The notes: generated by a model from the sequence alone, not told the origin. Counted from the stretch's first letter, positions 1 through 12,665 are shown. The stretch is DNA of 64,000 nt from Lamellibrachia satsuma (GCA_033239005.1 BSQZ01000039.1:3364816-3428815); one strand, 5' to 3'. Numbers and translations are program-made.

Positions 1-1049
1 TCGTTATGGAAGAACGCAATGGGAAAGCCCCGACAGGGGGCGGTAGCAGCTTCCTCGTTCGCAGTGACTCGGTGTCAACTCAAATATGTCATTATGACGA
101 TTTCTTTAACGGCACGTATGTAGCGCACTGCCCCCTACCAGAGTGCACTTGCCGAAACATAAGCGTGTGGCTCCAGTACTCAAACTTCACGGCATACACG
201 GGCAATCATCTTCCAATAAAGAAATTGCTTTGGCGACGGCGTAGTTGTGACCTTCACATAGGAAATGCAGGTTTGAATTTAAATCGTCGTAAAACGACAA
301 CCTCAACCAACGGGAAAAACATCGTTACATGGTATTTGAAAAATAGTACGCGGATAGCAACTTCTTTAATCGGTGAAGAGTACACAGAGATGAACAAGTC
401 AGAATTATGCGGCTGCATCCACAAACTTAGGAAATTGTTTTGCATTGGAGCATCACATATGAGATACAAATGTGACTACTTCATGTCTCTGTGCTACAAC
501 TTACCGTCGGATGTACCGATCCAGCACAGCACTGTGACGGTGGGTAACATTCACCATCTCAGTAGGTCAAAGATGTTCCAATACCCAGTACTGTGGGAGA
601 AATATCTGAAGAATGAAACATTAGGTCGACGTGATGTTGTGGTAATTCAAACAGGGGCCCATGATATGGCCCACCTCGGTATACAACGGTCGATGGCTTC
701 GGTGCAGGAATTTGTGCGTGTCCTCAGTGTTCTACAAAAGAAAAGCTTGAAGTATGGTTTCAGACTTCTCTTCGTCACGACGCCACCTTTTCCTGAGGCC
801 GACAAGCGACAGACAAAAGGCAGCAGGAACAACTTCGCTCTGGCCGCTTTGAACCGAAATTTTAAAGAAGAATTACTATCGAAGAAGGTAAACGTGTTTG
901 ATGAATTCAGCGTTCTTCTGGCGCAGCAAGATAGCAACTCTTGTGGTTGTCATTATATTTGTCGGAAAGCTGAAAACAATATGAGTCTATTCACAGGGAA
1001 GGTCGGTATGATCGCCGCATCCATGATGTTATCTAATAAAATATGTTAA
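1..1049 (+). CDS. NXPE-like PC-esterase family protein, 5' end outside window (copy 1)
   Basis: The frame is open from the left edge to a TAA at 1047-1049. The ATG at position 6 aligns with an internal Ile (about residue 144) of the complete paralogue at 21430-22899, so the true start lies off the window. The visible part holds the end of the filamin/neurexophilin-like domain (FFNGTY, CRNISVW) and the whole esterase-like domain: GASHMR (putative nucleophile block), QTGAHDMAH, and VNVFDEFS followed by CGCHY. The stretch from LLFVTTPPFPEADKR through RNNFALAALNR is identical to the paralogue, which suggests constraint or gene conversion. Family knowledge: NXPE proteins are type II secretory-pathway membrane proteins related to sugar O-acyl esterases and transferases; the substrate here is unknown. 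No intron interrupts the visible part. An AATAAA lies at 1669-1674. Confidence 0.85.
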   Translation, partial: VMEERNGKAPTGGGSSFLVRSDSVSTQICHYDDFFNGTYVAHCPLPECTCRNISVWLQYSNFTAYTGNHLPIKKLLWRRRSCDLHIGNAGLNLNRRKTTTSTNGKNIVTWYLKNSTRIATSLIGEEYTEMNKSELCGCIHKLRKLFCIGASHMRYKCDYFMSLCYNLPSDVPIQHSTVTVGNIHHLSRSKMFQYPVLWEKYLKNETLGRRDVVVIQTGAHDMAHLGIQRSMASVQEFVRVLSVLQKKSLKYGFRLLFVTTPPFPEADKRQTKGSRNNFALAALNRNFKEELLSKKVNVFDEFSVLLAQQDSNSCGCHYICRKAENNMSLFTGKVGMIAASMMLSNKIC

Positions 1050-2639
1050 TATAATTGTATTACTCAAAAAAATATATTGCTCGTGGATATATTATTCGAG
1101 GTGCCATATAGAACACATATTGCATTTCAGGCACACAATGTAAATTACTGTCGTTGCTGAAAAGAAATAGCATAAAAAACTCATATCCAGTGTTGCGATT
1201 GTTTATTTCAAATGACCAAATATTTACTCTTAGAGTCACATCCTTGATGTATCCATTGTTGTTTCTATGCAACCGGCGCACTAATTTCCCGCACAACAAA
1301 AGTTCTCACTCAGTCCATACATTAGCCAGGGTGACAAACAGAAACGCCTAAACACTTAGCCTTGATAATGGAGGCTGCGTCACCTTTGTTTCGGCAACAT
1401 TACTTCACCCACTGAGGCGTCATTGTTTTAAGGTCCAGACACGTAAAAAGGATGTTAATAGAGAATTGTGATCACAACTTATAACGGTATCTTTACTGTG
1501 ATGAATATTCATTTGATCAAAGATGATTCATAAAATGTTTTCATGGTGAAAGATGTCATGTTACTTTGCATGTGTATGTGCTCCCACATACCTTTGACTC
1601 GTATATTCAAACACAACGATACGTAGCCTAAGTGCTATACCATGCCAAACTTGTGGAAAGGAAATTCAATAAAATAGCATTATATAATTATTTGCTTTTA
1701 CTGATCAGCATGTACAACCATCGTTAAGAAAATTCATATAATAAAACGGAAAACCCGAAATTTAACAAATCAGAGTAGGGTGGTTTAATTATAGATATTA
1801 ATTATTACATCAACGTTTAATTATAGTTGTTAATTATTTCAGTTCTTACTCACTTCTAAACTTATAAACATATATAAGCTTCCAATGATTGCAGGCCTCC
1901 CGACGGGTAGCCAAGGGACTGTATCTTTACAACGCTCGAGCGCCAACACGTGCCAATTCTGGAATGTCATAAACAAATCCGTACAACAACCTCCGTGCAT
2001 CACTCATATAATTATTTTAGTGGCAGGTCATTTTTCCTAGGCAGGTTTCTTCACGCGCACCACCAAGGAATCGTTTACTTTTCTAAATGTAATTTATGTA
2101 GTTATTTTTGCTCTTGTTTGACAAATCCAAACTTATCAATATATTGCTTGTTTATGTTTTTTCTTGAATGCGTGGTGCTTTTAAAAGGAATGTATCAATT
2201 GTGTGTGGCATTGCGCGTCACTGTAACAAAAACTAGTAACATATTAATAAAAATAAATTAGACATAATCTCTTGCACATATTCTGTCGATGTTTCACATT
2301 TTTGTAGGGAAATATATTGGCAACAAGATCCATGCAGTAATATACAGGCAAAGCTAATTTGTCTTCCAATGTATGCCTACAACACCTGGGTCTCTTCGCG
2401 TGTAACGTTTTTGAAATCCCAAAAATTATGTTTTCAGTTTTGAAATTATTCTCACAGGCAAGCAGCGCAGACACCAGCAATGCAATATGACACTGCATCT
2501 GTACATTAAGTTCACAAGCATTCAATCAAATCCACCAACCACCAAAGTCGTTGGCTAGAGCTTCGTATATGTCAGGAAGTACTGATATGTCTGAATAAAA
2601 TCAATTAATTGTATTGCACAACGTCACTAATATTACTCG

Positions 2640-2640
<1 letters not shown>
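1050..2640. other. Non-coding, AT-rich; possible 3' UTR of copy 1
   Basis: No gene recognised. The AATAAA at 1669-1674 is the first convincing poly(A) signal downstream of the NXPE stop and would give a 3' UTR of about 0.6 kb. The short open frames here lack family motifs. Confidence 0.4.

Positions 2641-2682
<42 letters not shown>
2641..2682. repeat. (TA)n microsatellite
   Basis: About 21 TA dinucleotides. The following stretch to 3365 is AT-rich and I see no gene in it. Confidence 0.98.
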
Positions 2683-2683
<1 letters not shown>

Positions 2684-3364
2684 GTTATTATTATATGTTA
2701 TCATAGCTATTGTGGTTAATGGAGGCACTTCATTTATTTATTATACTTTAAAACACACGTCTTCCTGTTTTACTCTATGACATTCATATATGTGATATAA
2801 CATATCATTACTAAAACGACACTTTTTAGTAGTATTTAAAACATCTCGGTAGTCTTAAACTAGTATCCATAAGTAACTCTAGTGATCTTTCATGGTTTAA
2901 TAATAATATAGAAAGCACACGATTTGGCGATGAAATAAAGAATGCCTGTTATACAACACATTATTGTTTAGGTCGATGTACGGCAATAAAAGGCACACCT
3001 ATAAATATTTACATGTGAAATATAACGTTCTTCATAGGAAGATTTATTTATAATTATGCAATTTCTAACGGAAAATATATTACAATAATAAACATTAAAA
3101 CATAATGTATAAGAATGTTAATTCAGATTTCTTTTGACGTTTGTGACATGAAAACCAGTGAAAAGCATTGAACATTCCCGTTAACTATATACACACGGCA
3201 ATGTGTTTTCGTAAAACAACGTCATTTCGATCGTGGATTGCTTTGAAAACGACGTGACATTGTTCTGCGGGAAACAAGCAGCACGTTGCCAGAGAGGGCT
3301 CGATATGTGTTCTTTTAGTCCACTTCTAAGTCAAATCAAGTATCCAGACTGGAGTCAGAATTCG

Positions 3365-3639
<275 letters not shown>

Positions 3640-4228
3640 TTATAGTCATTCAAACACAAGGGTGTAATTATAATTTAAGCATTTTATGTATTTCCAAAGC
3701 ATCATGCTTACCTTCGAATTATTATTTATCAGCTGAATACGCGGACAAATCTTTTGGTTGTCTATTTGGTTGTCTAAAAATCAACGTGGGAAACAATTTA
3801 AGTTTGCATTGCCAGTGCTAATACCTCAACTTCCACTATGTAATGTTATTAAACACGAATTTACGTTGGGTGTTATTGTTTTCCCATAATAAATTGGGCA
3901 GAACGTTTATTTAATGGTTCTGCTTCACAATAATATCGAGAATTGTTCGCATTATGTCAAGTCCATATATCCATATTTCATAACCATCTTTATTAGTTAT
4001 GTTTTCGAGTTTAAAATTCTTGCTAGAATGGCGTGCACGTTTATCAAGCAAATAATTTGTTTAAGCATGCACAGTCTATACATGTCTTTATATACATTGT
4101 TTACTTTATAGTGCGCTTTAATTTATATTGCATGCACCTTAAACCCGTGTCGTTCACAAATAGGCAGCCGATGTCACAATTTCATCATATATCAATTATT
4201 GTAGTGTATAAAGTACCGTGTGTTTCAG

Positions 4229-4425
4229 CCAAGAAATCTACTCTCGTCGTCGGCTTCGTTGGCTTTATTGTTCTTCTGATTGTGGGAGTTCAACTTTTCA
4301 TGAAACTACGGAGAATGAAGAAGAGTAGACAGTGCCAGACGGCAACGAACGAGTCATTAGAGTCGCCGTACGAATCCGCAATGGTGTCGAACGTCGCGTA
4401 CAACGGACAAGACGTGCACGTGTAG
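4229..4425 (+). CDS. Candidate terminal coding exon: membrane segment plus short cytoplasmic tail
   Basis: A tttcag acceptor at 4223-4228 precedes a phase-1 exon that runs to TAG at 4423-4425. It encodes KKSTLVVGFVGFIVLLIVGV (one hydrophobic helix of about 18-20 residues), a basic stop-transfer stretch (KLRRMKKSR), and a polar tail ending in NVAYNGQDVHV. This is the usual form of the last exon of a single-pass receptor or adhesion protein, and phase-1 junctions are typical of extracellular-module genes. No upstream exons are recognised, so the gene is unidentified. The GC-rich sequence from 4426 to about 4660 keeps coding character in the same frame, broken by TGA at 4459-4461 and 4567-4569, and includes LPPAYNSVGYYN. 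The tail may once have been longer. Confidence 0.45.
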
Positions 4426-4976
4426 TCTGGAGCCCCGCCACCTGGGACCAACCTGCAGTGAGCCGCAGCGGCAGGACCACTGCCGGTGAAGGCGCTTCCA
4501 CACCAGGAGTCCCTGCCGCCCGCCTACAACAGCGTCGGCTACTACAACTATGTCTACTGCGCCAACTGAAGCGTCGACTTCCGGTCGGTTCCATTGGAAG
4601 GAGCCATAGCGTCATCCAACGCCACGGCTCCGCCAAGCCAGATAACAAAGTATATTGCATAACGAGCATACAACTCTACCGTCTCCTACAAGGTCAACTC
4701 CACAAGGACCTAATGCGCCACCATTGGTATTATAGCACTTGAACAAATGCTTAACCAGCGAACAGAACCGTACTGAATGTGTGCCTGTCAAGCTATGTAT
4801 TGTACTACATTATGATATGCCGTTGTACGTATTGACACGACCAGCCAACCACAGAGAATTTGATTGGTCGATATATTTATAGCTAAATAAGGAACATTGT
4901 TTGCATTTACGCATGTTTTTTTTCAGTGCAAATGATTGTTTGTGTGTGCGTCCACGAGTGCGTGCTTTCATGCATA

Positions 4977-4978
<2 letters not shown>

Positions 4979-5022
<44 letters not shown>

Positions 5023-5110
5023 TGTCAGTTTGTATGCATCTGAGTATGCATGTACGTTCGAACGCATATATATGGCAGCCGACTCGCGTGGCTGAACATA
5101 CAGTGTTACA
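4979..5110. repeat. (TA)n run with a fragment of the 'TKG' dispersed repeat
   Basis: A TA run at about 4979-5019 is followed at 5075-5100 by gcagccgactcgcgtggctg, close to the core of a unit also found at 44938, 58113 and 59850 (reverse). It is a short relic of that microsatellite-associated repeat. Confidence 0.5.
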
Positions 5111-5559
5111 ATAGCCTCCGGCAAACCCACACCTAATCGTTTCGGGGGCAGAAACTAAAATATGTTGAATCTCGATGCATTAGCCTCATGATATCTGCAT
5201 GGACGAAAATAAAATTAGTTAGAGAGCACTCAAAGATAAACAGCACAGTTGAATGTATCAGGTATTGTAAAGGATATTTTTATTAGCAATGTTGAAACAT
5301 ATCTTTTTCAAAGTTAATCGCTTCCATTTTTAACCAATTTCTTGAAGCATGACTCCACAGATTAAAGGGTTATTATATAACAAAATAGCGGCTACATCAT
5401 TGCCATCCTTAAGACCTTCATGTTTCAAGATATTTAATATTGTGCGCTGCAATCCTTCCTTTATTTAATCTCCGGCAGGATAACAAATTCCTGGTTTTAC
5501 AACGAAACTTACACTCAACGCAGACCTGTACGGACACTCCCCAAAAGTGGCGCACCCAC

Positions 5560-5665
5560 ATTATCACCACTGCCACCACACTCCCCACTAGGGGCGCCAT
5601 TCACCATACCACCACTGCCACCACATTCCCCACCAGGGGCGCCACTCACCCTTTCACTACTGCCA
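5560..5665 (-). repeat. 45-bp minisatellite, about 2.3 units, possible Gly-rich coding repeat
   Basis: The motif ggggcgcca recurs at 5591 and 5636, a 45-bp period and so a multiple of three. On the minus strand each unit reads as GAPxGECGGSG. It could be a fragment of a repetitive exon, but there is no start codon, splice context or homologue that I recognise. The flanks 5110-5550 and 5690-6010 show nothing. Confidence 0.55.
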
Positions 5666-6011
5666 CAACTTGATTGTAAATTCAAACTGGACGGCTGGCT
5701 TATTGGCTTAAACCGTTGGTAGGCTGAAAGATGTATTTTATTACTTGTTACACATAGCATTACAACACAAAATACTGTCAACGATAATTATTCCTAGATT
5801 TTTAGGCAACAATACCATGGAAATGATGTTTTACACAACAGATCCCTGAAAGGGTCTAGAGTAACATAATAAAAATCCCGGTGAATCCACCTTGAACTAA
5901 GGGCATAATTCAAGATGGCGTCCATAATTCAAGAAGGCACACACATGTTATAGAAAGCTTTAGTTAGGCATCATTTAGATTAAGCAAGATATATGGTCAC
6001 CTTATCAACAG

Positions 6012-6300
6012 AAATAGAAAGACGCCACAGAAAATAAGCAGAGACATGCAACTTACCAGGAGAGATTTGGGAGATTGAAACTTTCCATATTTGAATATAG
6101 ACGACACGTGGAGATATGATTGAGGTTTATAAACTACTTCAAGGAAAGTATGACAGTGATGTATCTAACATTGTCAAGCTGCATAGAGACAGTGAGATAA
6201 AGAAAGGAAAATAGGTCATTGTTTGAAGCTGTTTCTAGAACGTGTTTGTATAAACATTAGAACGGAAAGCATCTGAGACATTTAAAATGATGCGTATATC
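6012..6300 (+). mobile_element. CR1-like LINE fragment, C-terminal RT region
   Basis: In one frame the plus strand reads GDMIEVYKLLQGKYDSDVSN, preceded in other frames by YQERFGRLKLS and EYRRH. This is the conserved segment after the reverse transcriptase core of CR1-group LINEs. Frameshifts make it dead. The 1049 bases up to the Jockey-type fragment at 7204 hold a GTGC-rich microsatellite (6550-6620) and nothing else recognisable. Confidence 0.7.
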
Positions 6301-6549
6301 CATGTCAAATTATAAGTTTACTTATCATAGTATAACTGTGTTGTCATAGTATAAGTGTATACAAATATGATAACTGTGGCATATATAAATGTCAATAACA
6401 AACTCCTCTAAGACTTTCATAGTCGCTATCGAGGAGCCACCTTATAAACTAAAATTAAACTGAATCAGTAGGACAAACCAATTAAATTATTCAAAGAAAA
6501 GAACAAAACATGATAATGTTATGTCTGAGTGTGTAGGTACTTATTAAAA

Positions 6550-6625
6550 TGTATGTTTGTGCGTACGTACGTGCGTGCGTGAGTGCGTGGGTGCGTGCTT
6601 GCGTACGTGCTTGCGAGCATGCTTG
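6550..6625. repeat. GTGC/GTAC-type degenerate microsatellite
   Basis: Tetranucleotide-like alternation of cgtg, cgta and cttg. No coding value is assigned. Confidence 0.85.
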
Positions 6626-7203
6626 CGTAACGTAGAATTATTGAAAGATTTGTCGGAAGTAATGACCGTGACTGTGACTGTTGCATCTGGAACCATTCTG
6701 TTTAATATGATCACCTACGCCCATACTATCTACGAGCTATTTGGGGAACATTTTATCCTCGTACGCTTTGAAAAAGTAAACAACCTACGTCTGCGATAAT
6801 GCCCATCGTCATAATCTACAACGATAACTTTTACGACACCTTTACACACACTGAATATATATATTCACACGGCTCCAGAATATCAATGTGAGAATAGTGG
6901 CTTATGTTACCAAACCTTCCTCTATTTGCTTGACAATGATCCAATTGTATACATGCACAAATTAATGCTAAATAAATTAATCATTCAAAACCGACATTAA
7001 ATTCATAACCCATATATTAAATAAGGATTCGAATAACCGGCATGTTTCATGTAATATATGCTTTCCGAAACTCACTTCAGTACATTTTGAAACTTGATAC
7101 AGTAACTTTGTTGCATGTCACAGAGTCACAGTATAATCTATCAACGCACCCGCTAAATATCGTCGCCCTTCCAACAACTCTGCATGCGTTACTATTTAAA
7201 CAG

Positions 7204-7315
7204 AGACCGAGGAACCAGTCAAACGATTACAGACAACTGTGTTTATCATCAGTTGTGTGCACATCATTAGAAACATTTCTTAAAGACCACATGGTGGATT
7301 TCATTGGATACTTTG
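7204..7315 (+). mobile_element. LINE reverse-transcriptase fragment
   Basis: The frame reads DYRQLCLSSVVCTSLETFLK then DHMVDFI, matching the 'YRPxSLTSVxCKLLExxxxDH' block at the start of LINE RT domains. The CR1 copy at 53201-53797 has the same block. It is a small relic, and 7330-7770 shows nothing recognisable. Confidence 0.7.
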
Positions 7316-7774
7316 GATGGCTGCTTTGTTAAATCCTTCTCAGTTAGATCGAGCCATTGAGGTTGTCCTTAACGCCCATGTTTCGGGTTTAAGACATCGG
7401 ACCCAGCAACAAAAATGCGTCAACATTGAGTAACAAATTCGGAGATTGCATCTCCGTCAAGACTCGGTTTATACTGTAAAGCGACGAACAGTTATTTTAC
7501 TTCGAACAACTCCTGCGGTAATTACCGGTGACGAATACCCTGACTGTGACCTCCAATTGTGTGAAAGATAAGCCTAGTTGACCTCTAGTTCTGAGAAAGC
7601 CACAAACGAAAACATGTTGTGCTTTGTTGGTTTGATATGATCATCAGGGTTATCGAGATTCGCCGAAGTGTGTTTAAGATTTAGGCATATTTGCGGAAAT
7701 GAGAGGTGATTGTGCGGGATGTTACGAGAGGCTGTGCTGCGTCGTTACAACTGACTTTACAACCTACGATAGAG

Positions 7775-8010
7775 TTATTGTAACATTGAACCGAGCTTCA
7801 AAACGCATTGAACTGCGTTTTGTGTTGGCGTTAACTTTACATTGTCAATTGTAATGGTTTTATCTGTGCATTTTCCACTTGTGAATGAGCATCCTGACAT
7901 TTGCAGGAGGGAAACATAAGATTTACCAGAGACAGCAAGGAGCACACCTACAACCGCGAAGACCACTGAAACAAATATGCCACTTCTCGACACTATTTTA
8001 AACCTTGGAT
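7775..8010 (-). other. Possible exon with hydrophobic segment and three cysteines (uncertain)
   Basis: A minus-strand frame encodes a strongly hydrophobic stretch (GIFVSVVFAVVGVLLAVSG) and then a polar region with Cys at about residues 35, 42 and 63, ending at a TAA. It resembles a signal or membrane segment followed by a small secreted domain. However, the apparent first codon is GTG and no ATG precedes it before a stop, so it would need an upstream exon. I do not recognise a family, and it could be chance. Confidence 0.15.
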
Positions 8011-8056
8011 AATAATAGTTCTACGTCAGTTCCACATAGACCGAGTCTGTTTACCC

Positions 8057-8101
8057 TGCGGGGCGCGGTAGTGAAGGGGTTAGAACGCCGCACTCTCAAG
8101 G
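8057..8101 (+). repeat. tRNA-like (SINE head) fragment
   Basis: The segment ggcgcggtagtgaaggggtt followed by agaacgccgcac resembles a tRNA 5' half with an A-box-like region. It stops abruptly, so it is probably a truncated tRNA-derived SINE and not a tRNA gene. Confidence 0.3.
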
Positions 8102-8283
8102 ATGATAATATCTGAGCTGTCGAAAAGTATCGCAATGATGCATAGAGCAAATGTGACTTTGTAACACTAAAACTACCATTATGCTGTATGAAAGAAACAA
8201 AACGTTGTTACCAAATAATCTGCAGTTATCATTCGACATTTTATTAAACAACACATGAAATATGACAAAGTAAAAAGTTATGA

Positions 8284-8312
8284 CATGTATTTGCTGGAAT
8301 GATTCTAAAAAC

Positions 8313-8392
<80 letters not shown>

Positions 8393-8429
8393 TTTTAGAA
8401 TCATTCCAGCAAATACATGATTCTAAAAC

Positions 8430-8491
<62 letters not shown>
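8284..8491. repeat. Hairpin: inverted repeat with (TA)n loop, plus a direct copy of the arm
   Basis: The left arm at 8284-8318 (contains tttgctggaatgattctaaa) is the reverse complement of 8389-8419, with a (TA)n core between them. A third, direct piece (gattctaaaacccaatata) starts near 8417 and leads into a second TA run ending at 8491. Confidence 0.9.
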
Positions 8492-8492
<1 letters not shown>

Positions 8493-8689
8493 GTACAACG
8501 TATACAATTATGGAAATTCACTAGATCAAAACATTCAGTGTGATCAGGTAGGTATCGATCGCAGACAATTTGGAACATGGAATGCAGCAAATTTGAGCAT
8601 GTGCATTTAAAAATGCGAGACAATATACTATCCATGTCAGTTCAATTATTTGGGTAGTTGTCCCATTATGGTGTTTTGATCCGGTATGC

Positions 8690-9015
8690 AAACACGCGCA
8701 CAAACATGCATGTACAGACACACGCACGCGTACATACGCACGGATGCGTACATGCGTGCGTGTGTGTGTGTGCGTGTGTGAGTGCGTGTGTGAGTGTGTG
8801 CATGCATGTATACATACATACATACATACATATATACATACATATATGCATTCATGCACGCATAATTTTTTATTATATGCATGCCCGCTCGCACGCCCGC
8901 ACCCACCCACCCACCCACACGCACACACACACACACACACACACAAGCGCATATGCGCACGCGAACCCACTAACACACGCACGCACGCACGCACACACGC
9001 ACACACGCACACACA
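8690..9015. repeat. Compound CA/CGCA/CATA microsatellite
   Basis: Mixed dinucleotide and tetranucleotide tracts (cacgcacgcgta, gtgtgtgtgtg, tacatacatacata, ccacccacccac, acacacac). All open frames here on both strands come from the repeat. From 9016 to about 10290 I see no gene. Confidence 0.95.
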
Positions 9016-10289
9016 GTGCGAATCCTGCATCAGGGCGTAGTTTGTATCACGTTTTGATACGTCAATGAAATGTCACAGTTCCGGGAATCCACGGAAGATT
9101 GCTCTGATATATTATCAAGGCGTGGATATACCGGTGTGTCTTCCACTACGGTACCTCAATACATGGTCCAACCTTACTGCCAGATCGGGTCGGCTTGTCC
9201 ACCAAGCGAGGCAGCAATGAACGTGGTGACGAACGACAGGACGTCACTCGGAGCAGTCGCACGAGAAGACAGTGGATGTGACGGCGTCAGACGTATGCAG
9301 TCAGACGTGATGGCAGCGGACCTGACGGTGTGACACGTATGAAGTCAGGCATGATGAAAGCGGTCAAGAAGATGTCGCGCGTGGCATTGTTGAACATTAA
9401 TACATCGAATGTTAACTCACAAACGCGTGGTTCACGCAACGATAATGTGTATATGGCGACGAATACCGCTGGCACTTGCAAGGCTTGACGCTCCGTCAAG
9501 TGAAGTTAGGATGACCTGAAGTCGTCTCGACGGAGAAGAATGTTGACTTGTATACGTGAGTCGAAGGCATTCGTATATGTGATGAAGAGTGTTTAACTCT
9601 TGTAGTAGCAATCACTATTTAGATCGAGTCAATTACGACGAAGTTACAACCACAAGACGTGCGCGAAAATAAATCAATTATTAGTCTTTAGCCCATGTCT
9701 CGGAGACTTCGCAACATTGTAGCACCGCACAAATTAATCGTCTCCTTCTAAATTCGTGCATATTCGTTAAATACTACGGCGGGCATACAGTACTGTAAGT
9801 CTAACTAGCCAACAGCAGAGCTTAATACAAACTAAGCCATCCCTAGGATTGCAACATCACGTTCCTAGGACTTCGTGGCTAGGCCCTATACAATACTTCA
9901 GTTCTAGAATAGCTGCATTACATAAAGAACAAACAATCATTATACACCCAAAAATAGTCAAACTAAACCTATTTCTTATAAATTTAATATCACCCGAATC
10001 TCTGCATTGAGACGGTAGCAAGGCTATTAATTGTATCACCCAACTCCTACAATTAAAGCATTATATTATTAAAATGAATATTCCGAGATGTCGCACCTTG
10101 CTTGCTTTCAATATAATAACTCGTTAGTTCATGTATTATAATTCTTATTCTTCCACTAAATGCTATTCCCAATGATACCATTGTATCCCTCACATAAAAC
10201 TGGTTCTATACATGCTAAATTTGACCACCTTAACCGAACTAATTACGCTTAAATATAATGGTATAAATTCACTCAAGTAGTTATGTCTT

Positions 10290-11371
10290 AGTCACCAGGT
10301 GGCACCTTTACATTGTGCTAATATAATTCCCTGTAGTGCGTTATGTGACAGCACCAGTTTAACACGATTTAACAAGATTGCCATCTCGAACAACAAGTTC
10401 CAGATGGCAAGTAGACAAGGAAGCCATTGGCTTATCGAGAGTCCAACAATTTTCTCATCTATGTGTAGCCCGCCATTATCAGATATCAATTCTATTTTTA
10501 AACATATTCACACTACTAGCATTAACACAATCATTTGACAGTTTGTTCCATTCATTAATCACCCTCTGTAAGAAAGAGTACTTTCTCGTGTCCAACCTAC
10601 ATTGCTCCTTAACTAATGCTGCTTCGTGTCCTCTGGTTCTACTGGCTTCTTTTAGTTTGAAGAACATAATTATTCCTATCAATATCCTCATAACCGTTCA
10701 CCATTTTAAACACTTCAATTTGGTCTCCTCTTAGTCTCCTGGTCTCCAGTGTCGTGAAACCATATTGTAATAAACGACTTTCGTAACTAAGGTCTCTCAA
10801 TTCTGGAATCATTTTAGTTGCTCTTCGTTGTATTCTTTCTAGCTTGTCTATGTCTTTTTTACGATATGGACTTCATGCTTGAACACGATATTCCAAATGT
10901 GGTCTAACTATTGCTTTGTAGAGGGGTACAATTATATGTTTCTCCTTATACATGATAGTTATCCTAATTAGCCCTATAATTTGATTTCCTTTCGAAGTAA
11001 CAATCCCACTTTGCTCTGAAACTTTCATGTCAGCACTAAATGTTAATCCTAAGTCCTTTTCTTGTGTTGTTCTACCTAGTACAGCTTCCCCCATTTTATA
11101 TTCCTCGTCCATATTTCCATGTCCTATGTGTATACATTTACACTTCCCAAAATTTAATAACATTTGCCATTTTTTCTGACCAATTAACACATTTCATCCT
11201 GTAAACTTTGTTTATCTGTATCATTAGTAACCTTTCTGAATACTTTTGTGTCATCTGCAAATTTGAGTACTTTGCTAGATATGTCATCCTCCAAATCATT
11301 TATATATATTACAAACAGTATAGGGCCTAATACTGATCCCTGTGGTACCCCACTCAAAACAGATTTCCAGT
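10290..11371 (-). mobile_element. CR1-like LINE copy A (5'-truncated RT plus 3' region)
   Basis: Read on the minus strand, homology begins near 11371 with [16 protein letters not shown], followed by the polymerase motif [11 protein letters not shown], then KEKDLGLTFSADMKVSEQ, PLYKAIVRPHLEY, a degraded thumb-region stretch (10700-10870), and near the end EWNKLSNDCVNASSVNMFKN. These are successive conserved blocks of a CR1-group reverse transcriptase. The frame breaks several times and the endonuclease is missing, as expected from 5' truncation during insertion. The 75 nt around the FADD motif are almost identical to copy C (near 52965-53040), so the family was active fairly recently. The 3' boundary near 10290 is approximate. 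Confidence 0.85.
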
Positions 11372-12590
11372 ACAGTAAGCTACTGAACAAATAGGCAATA
11401 GGTAAATCCAGATTTGTTCTCCTCATAAACCACTTCGTGACACAGGTGAGCACGAATAACTTATTTGCTGTGCTTTGGTAGCTCGATGCCCCGATGCATC
11501 CCGGTGTGTTTGTGTTTACTGTGAATGTAGACAAGGTCACGCAGCCCTTTCTCTGTTTGTATGAATACACCAACTACTGGGTAGGTTGGTAATGGGCAAT
11601 CCAATTGTATTCAAGTCTAGCAAGGATTGCCGCTGTGCACACAATAATAATTAGACAATATCTGCCACATATGTGCACAGCCCGGTACATAAGTAACTTA
11701 ATGATGAATATATGATACCAGATAATAATATTTTAGTGAAGTTTTTAACTATAGATGTCAAAGAAAGTTTTCACAAAAATATCCTTTGCTGCTTTTATAC
11801 AAAATTACAGCATACAATCCCAAGGGAAAATTATGCCTACGTGCATATTGCATTCATTAATGAACAATATACTAATGCGACGTTGGAACGTTTTAAATAA
11901 TGACAAATTATTGACACAAGTGTTAGCATTTAACACGGTAAAAATTAAAAAGAAACTGGTTTGTTTTCGCACATCTGCAAAATCGACACAGCAAACCCAA
12001 CACACTTGTGCATGGAATACCGGTAGTGGACGAAAGTTCGCCTGTGTTTGTTACTGATCGGTCAAAATATGGGTCATGCAAATATAGGGCGATATGGGCT
12101 ACCGTTGTAGTCAGAACGGTCTCGGCTTTCTGCGGAGCCAATGTAGGTAGCACTAAATAGCAGTCATCGAGTAGATTTTAGAGTGTGCTCTGCCAAGATC
12201 GCGGCGTCACGATTTTGTAAAGGTTCGTTCTGATATAGCGCGTTTTCTAGTCTTTGGTACAGTTCAAAGCGCTATAAACTTTACACCAGGCCCTTAGCCA
12301 GGGAGAACCCGTTTTGAAGGCGAGCAAATGTCTGACGAAGACAGGTAAAATAAAATAAAATATGGGTTTTTGTTTTTACAAGATGACATTTTTCATCATA
12401 TAATTTTTTTAACTTAGTCCAAGGGAACGCGGTTGGGATTCGACGAATGTTGTCAGCGGCAGAACAGCGAATACCGCCGAACTAAGATTATATATTTTTA
12501 ACCTTGACTTCGTTGGAAAGTAATGATCTTTATTTATTGTAATCGTGTATGTCTTTGGTTGGGAAACGCGTTTCTATGGACTTTCTTTGT
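11372..12590. other. No gene recognised
   Basis: AT-rich. A segment near 12235-12300 contains caaagcgctataaa, resembling the tail of SINE-like repeats, with its counterpart at about 21030. No supported coding sequence. Confidence 0.4.
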
Positions 12591-12597
12591 CAGTGTT

Positions 12598-12665
12598 CGA
12601 AATGCATCTGCTAAATCTAGTCATTTAGCAGACGCTATTATCCAGAGCGACTTACAACAAGTGTA
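12598..12665 (+). repeat. Fragment of a widespread animal repeat
   Basis: Contains catttagcagacgctattat and ccagagcgacttaca, a signature that I know as very common in interspersed repeats of aquatic animals. I cannot assign the element class. The following 340 bases show nothing further. Confidence 0.45.

Noticed and set aside
8521..9068. Several His/Thr- or Cys/Val-rich frames on both strands
   Set aside because: Compound microsatellite; frames mirror each other on opposite strands.
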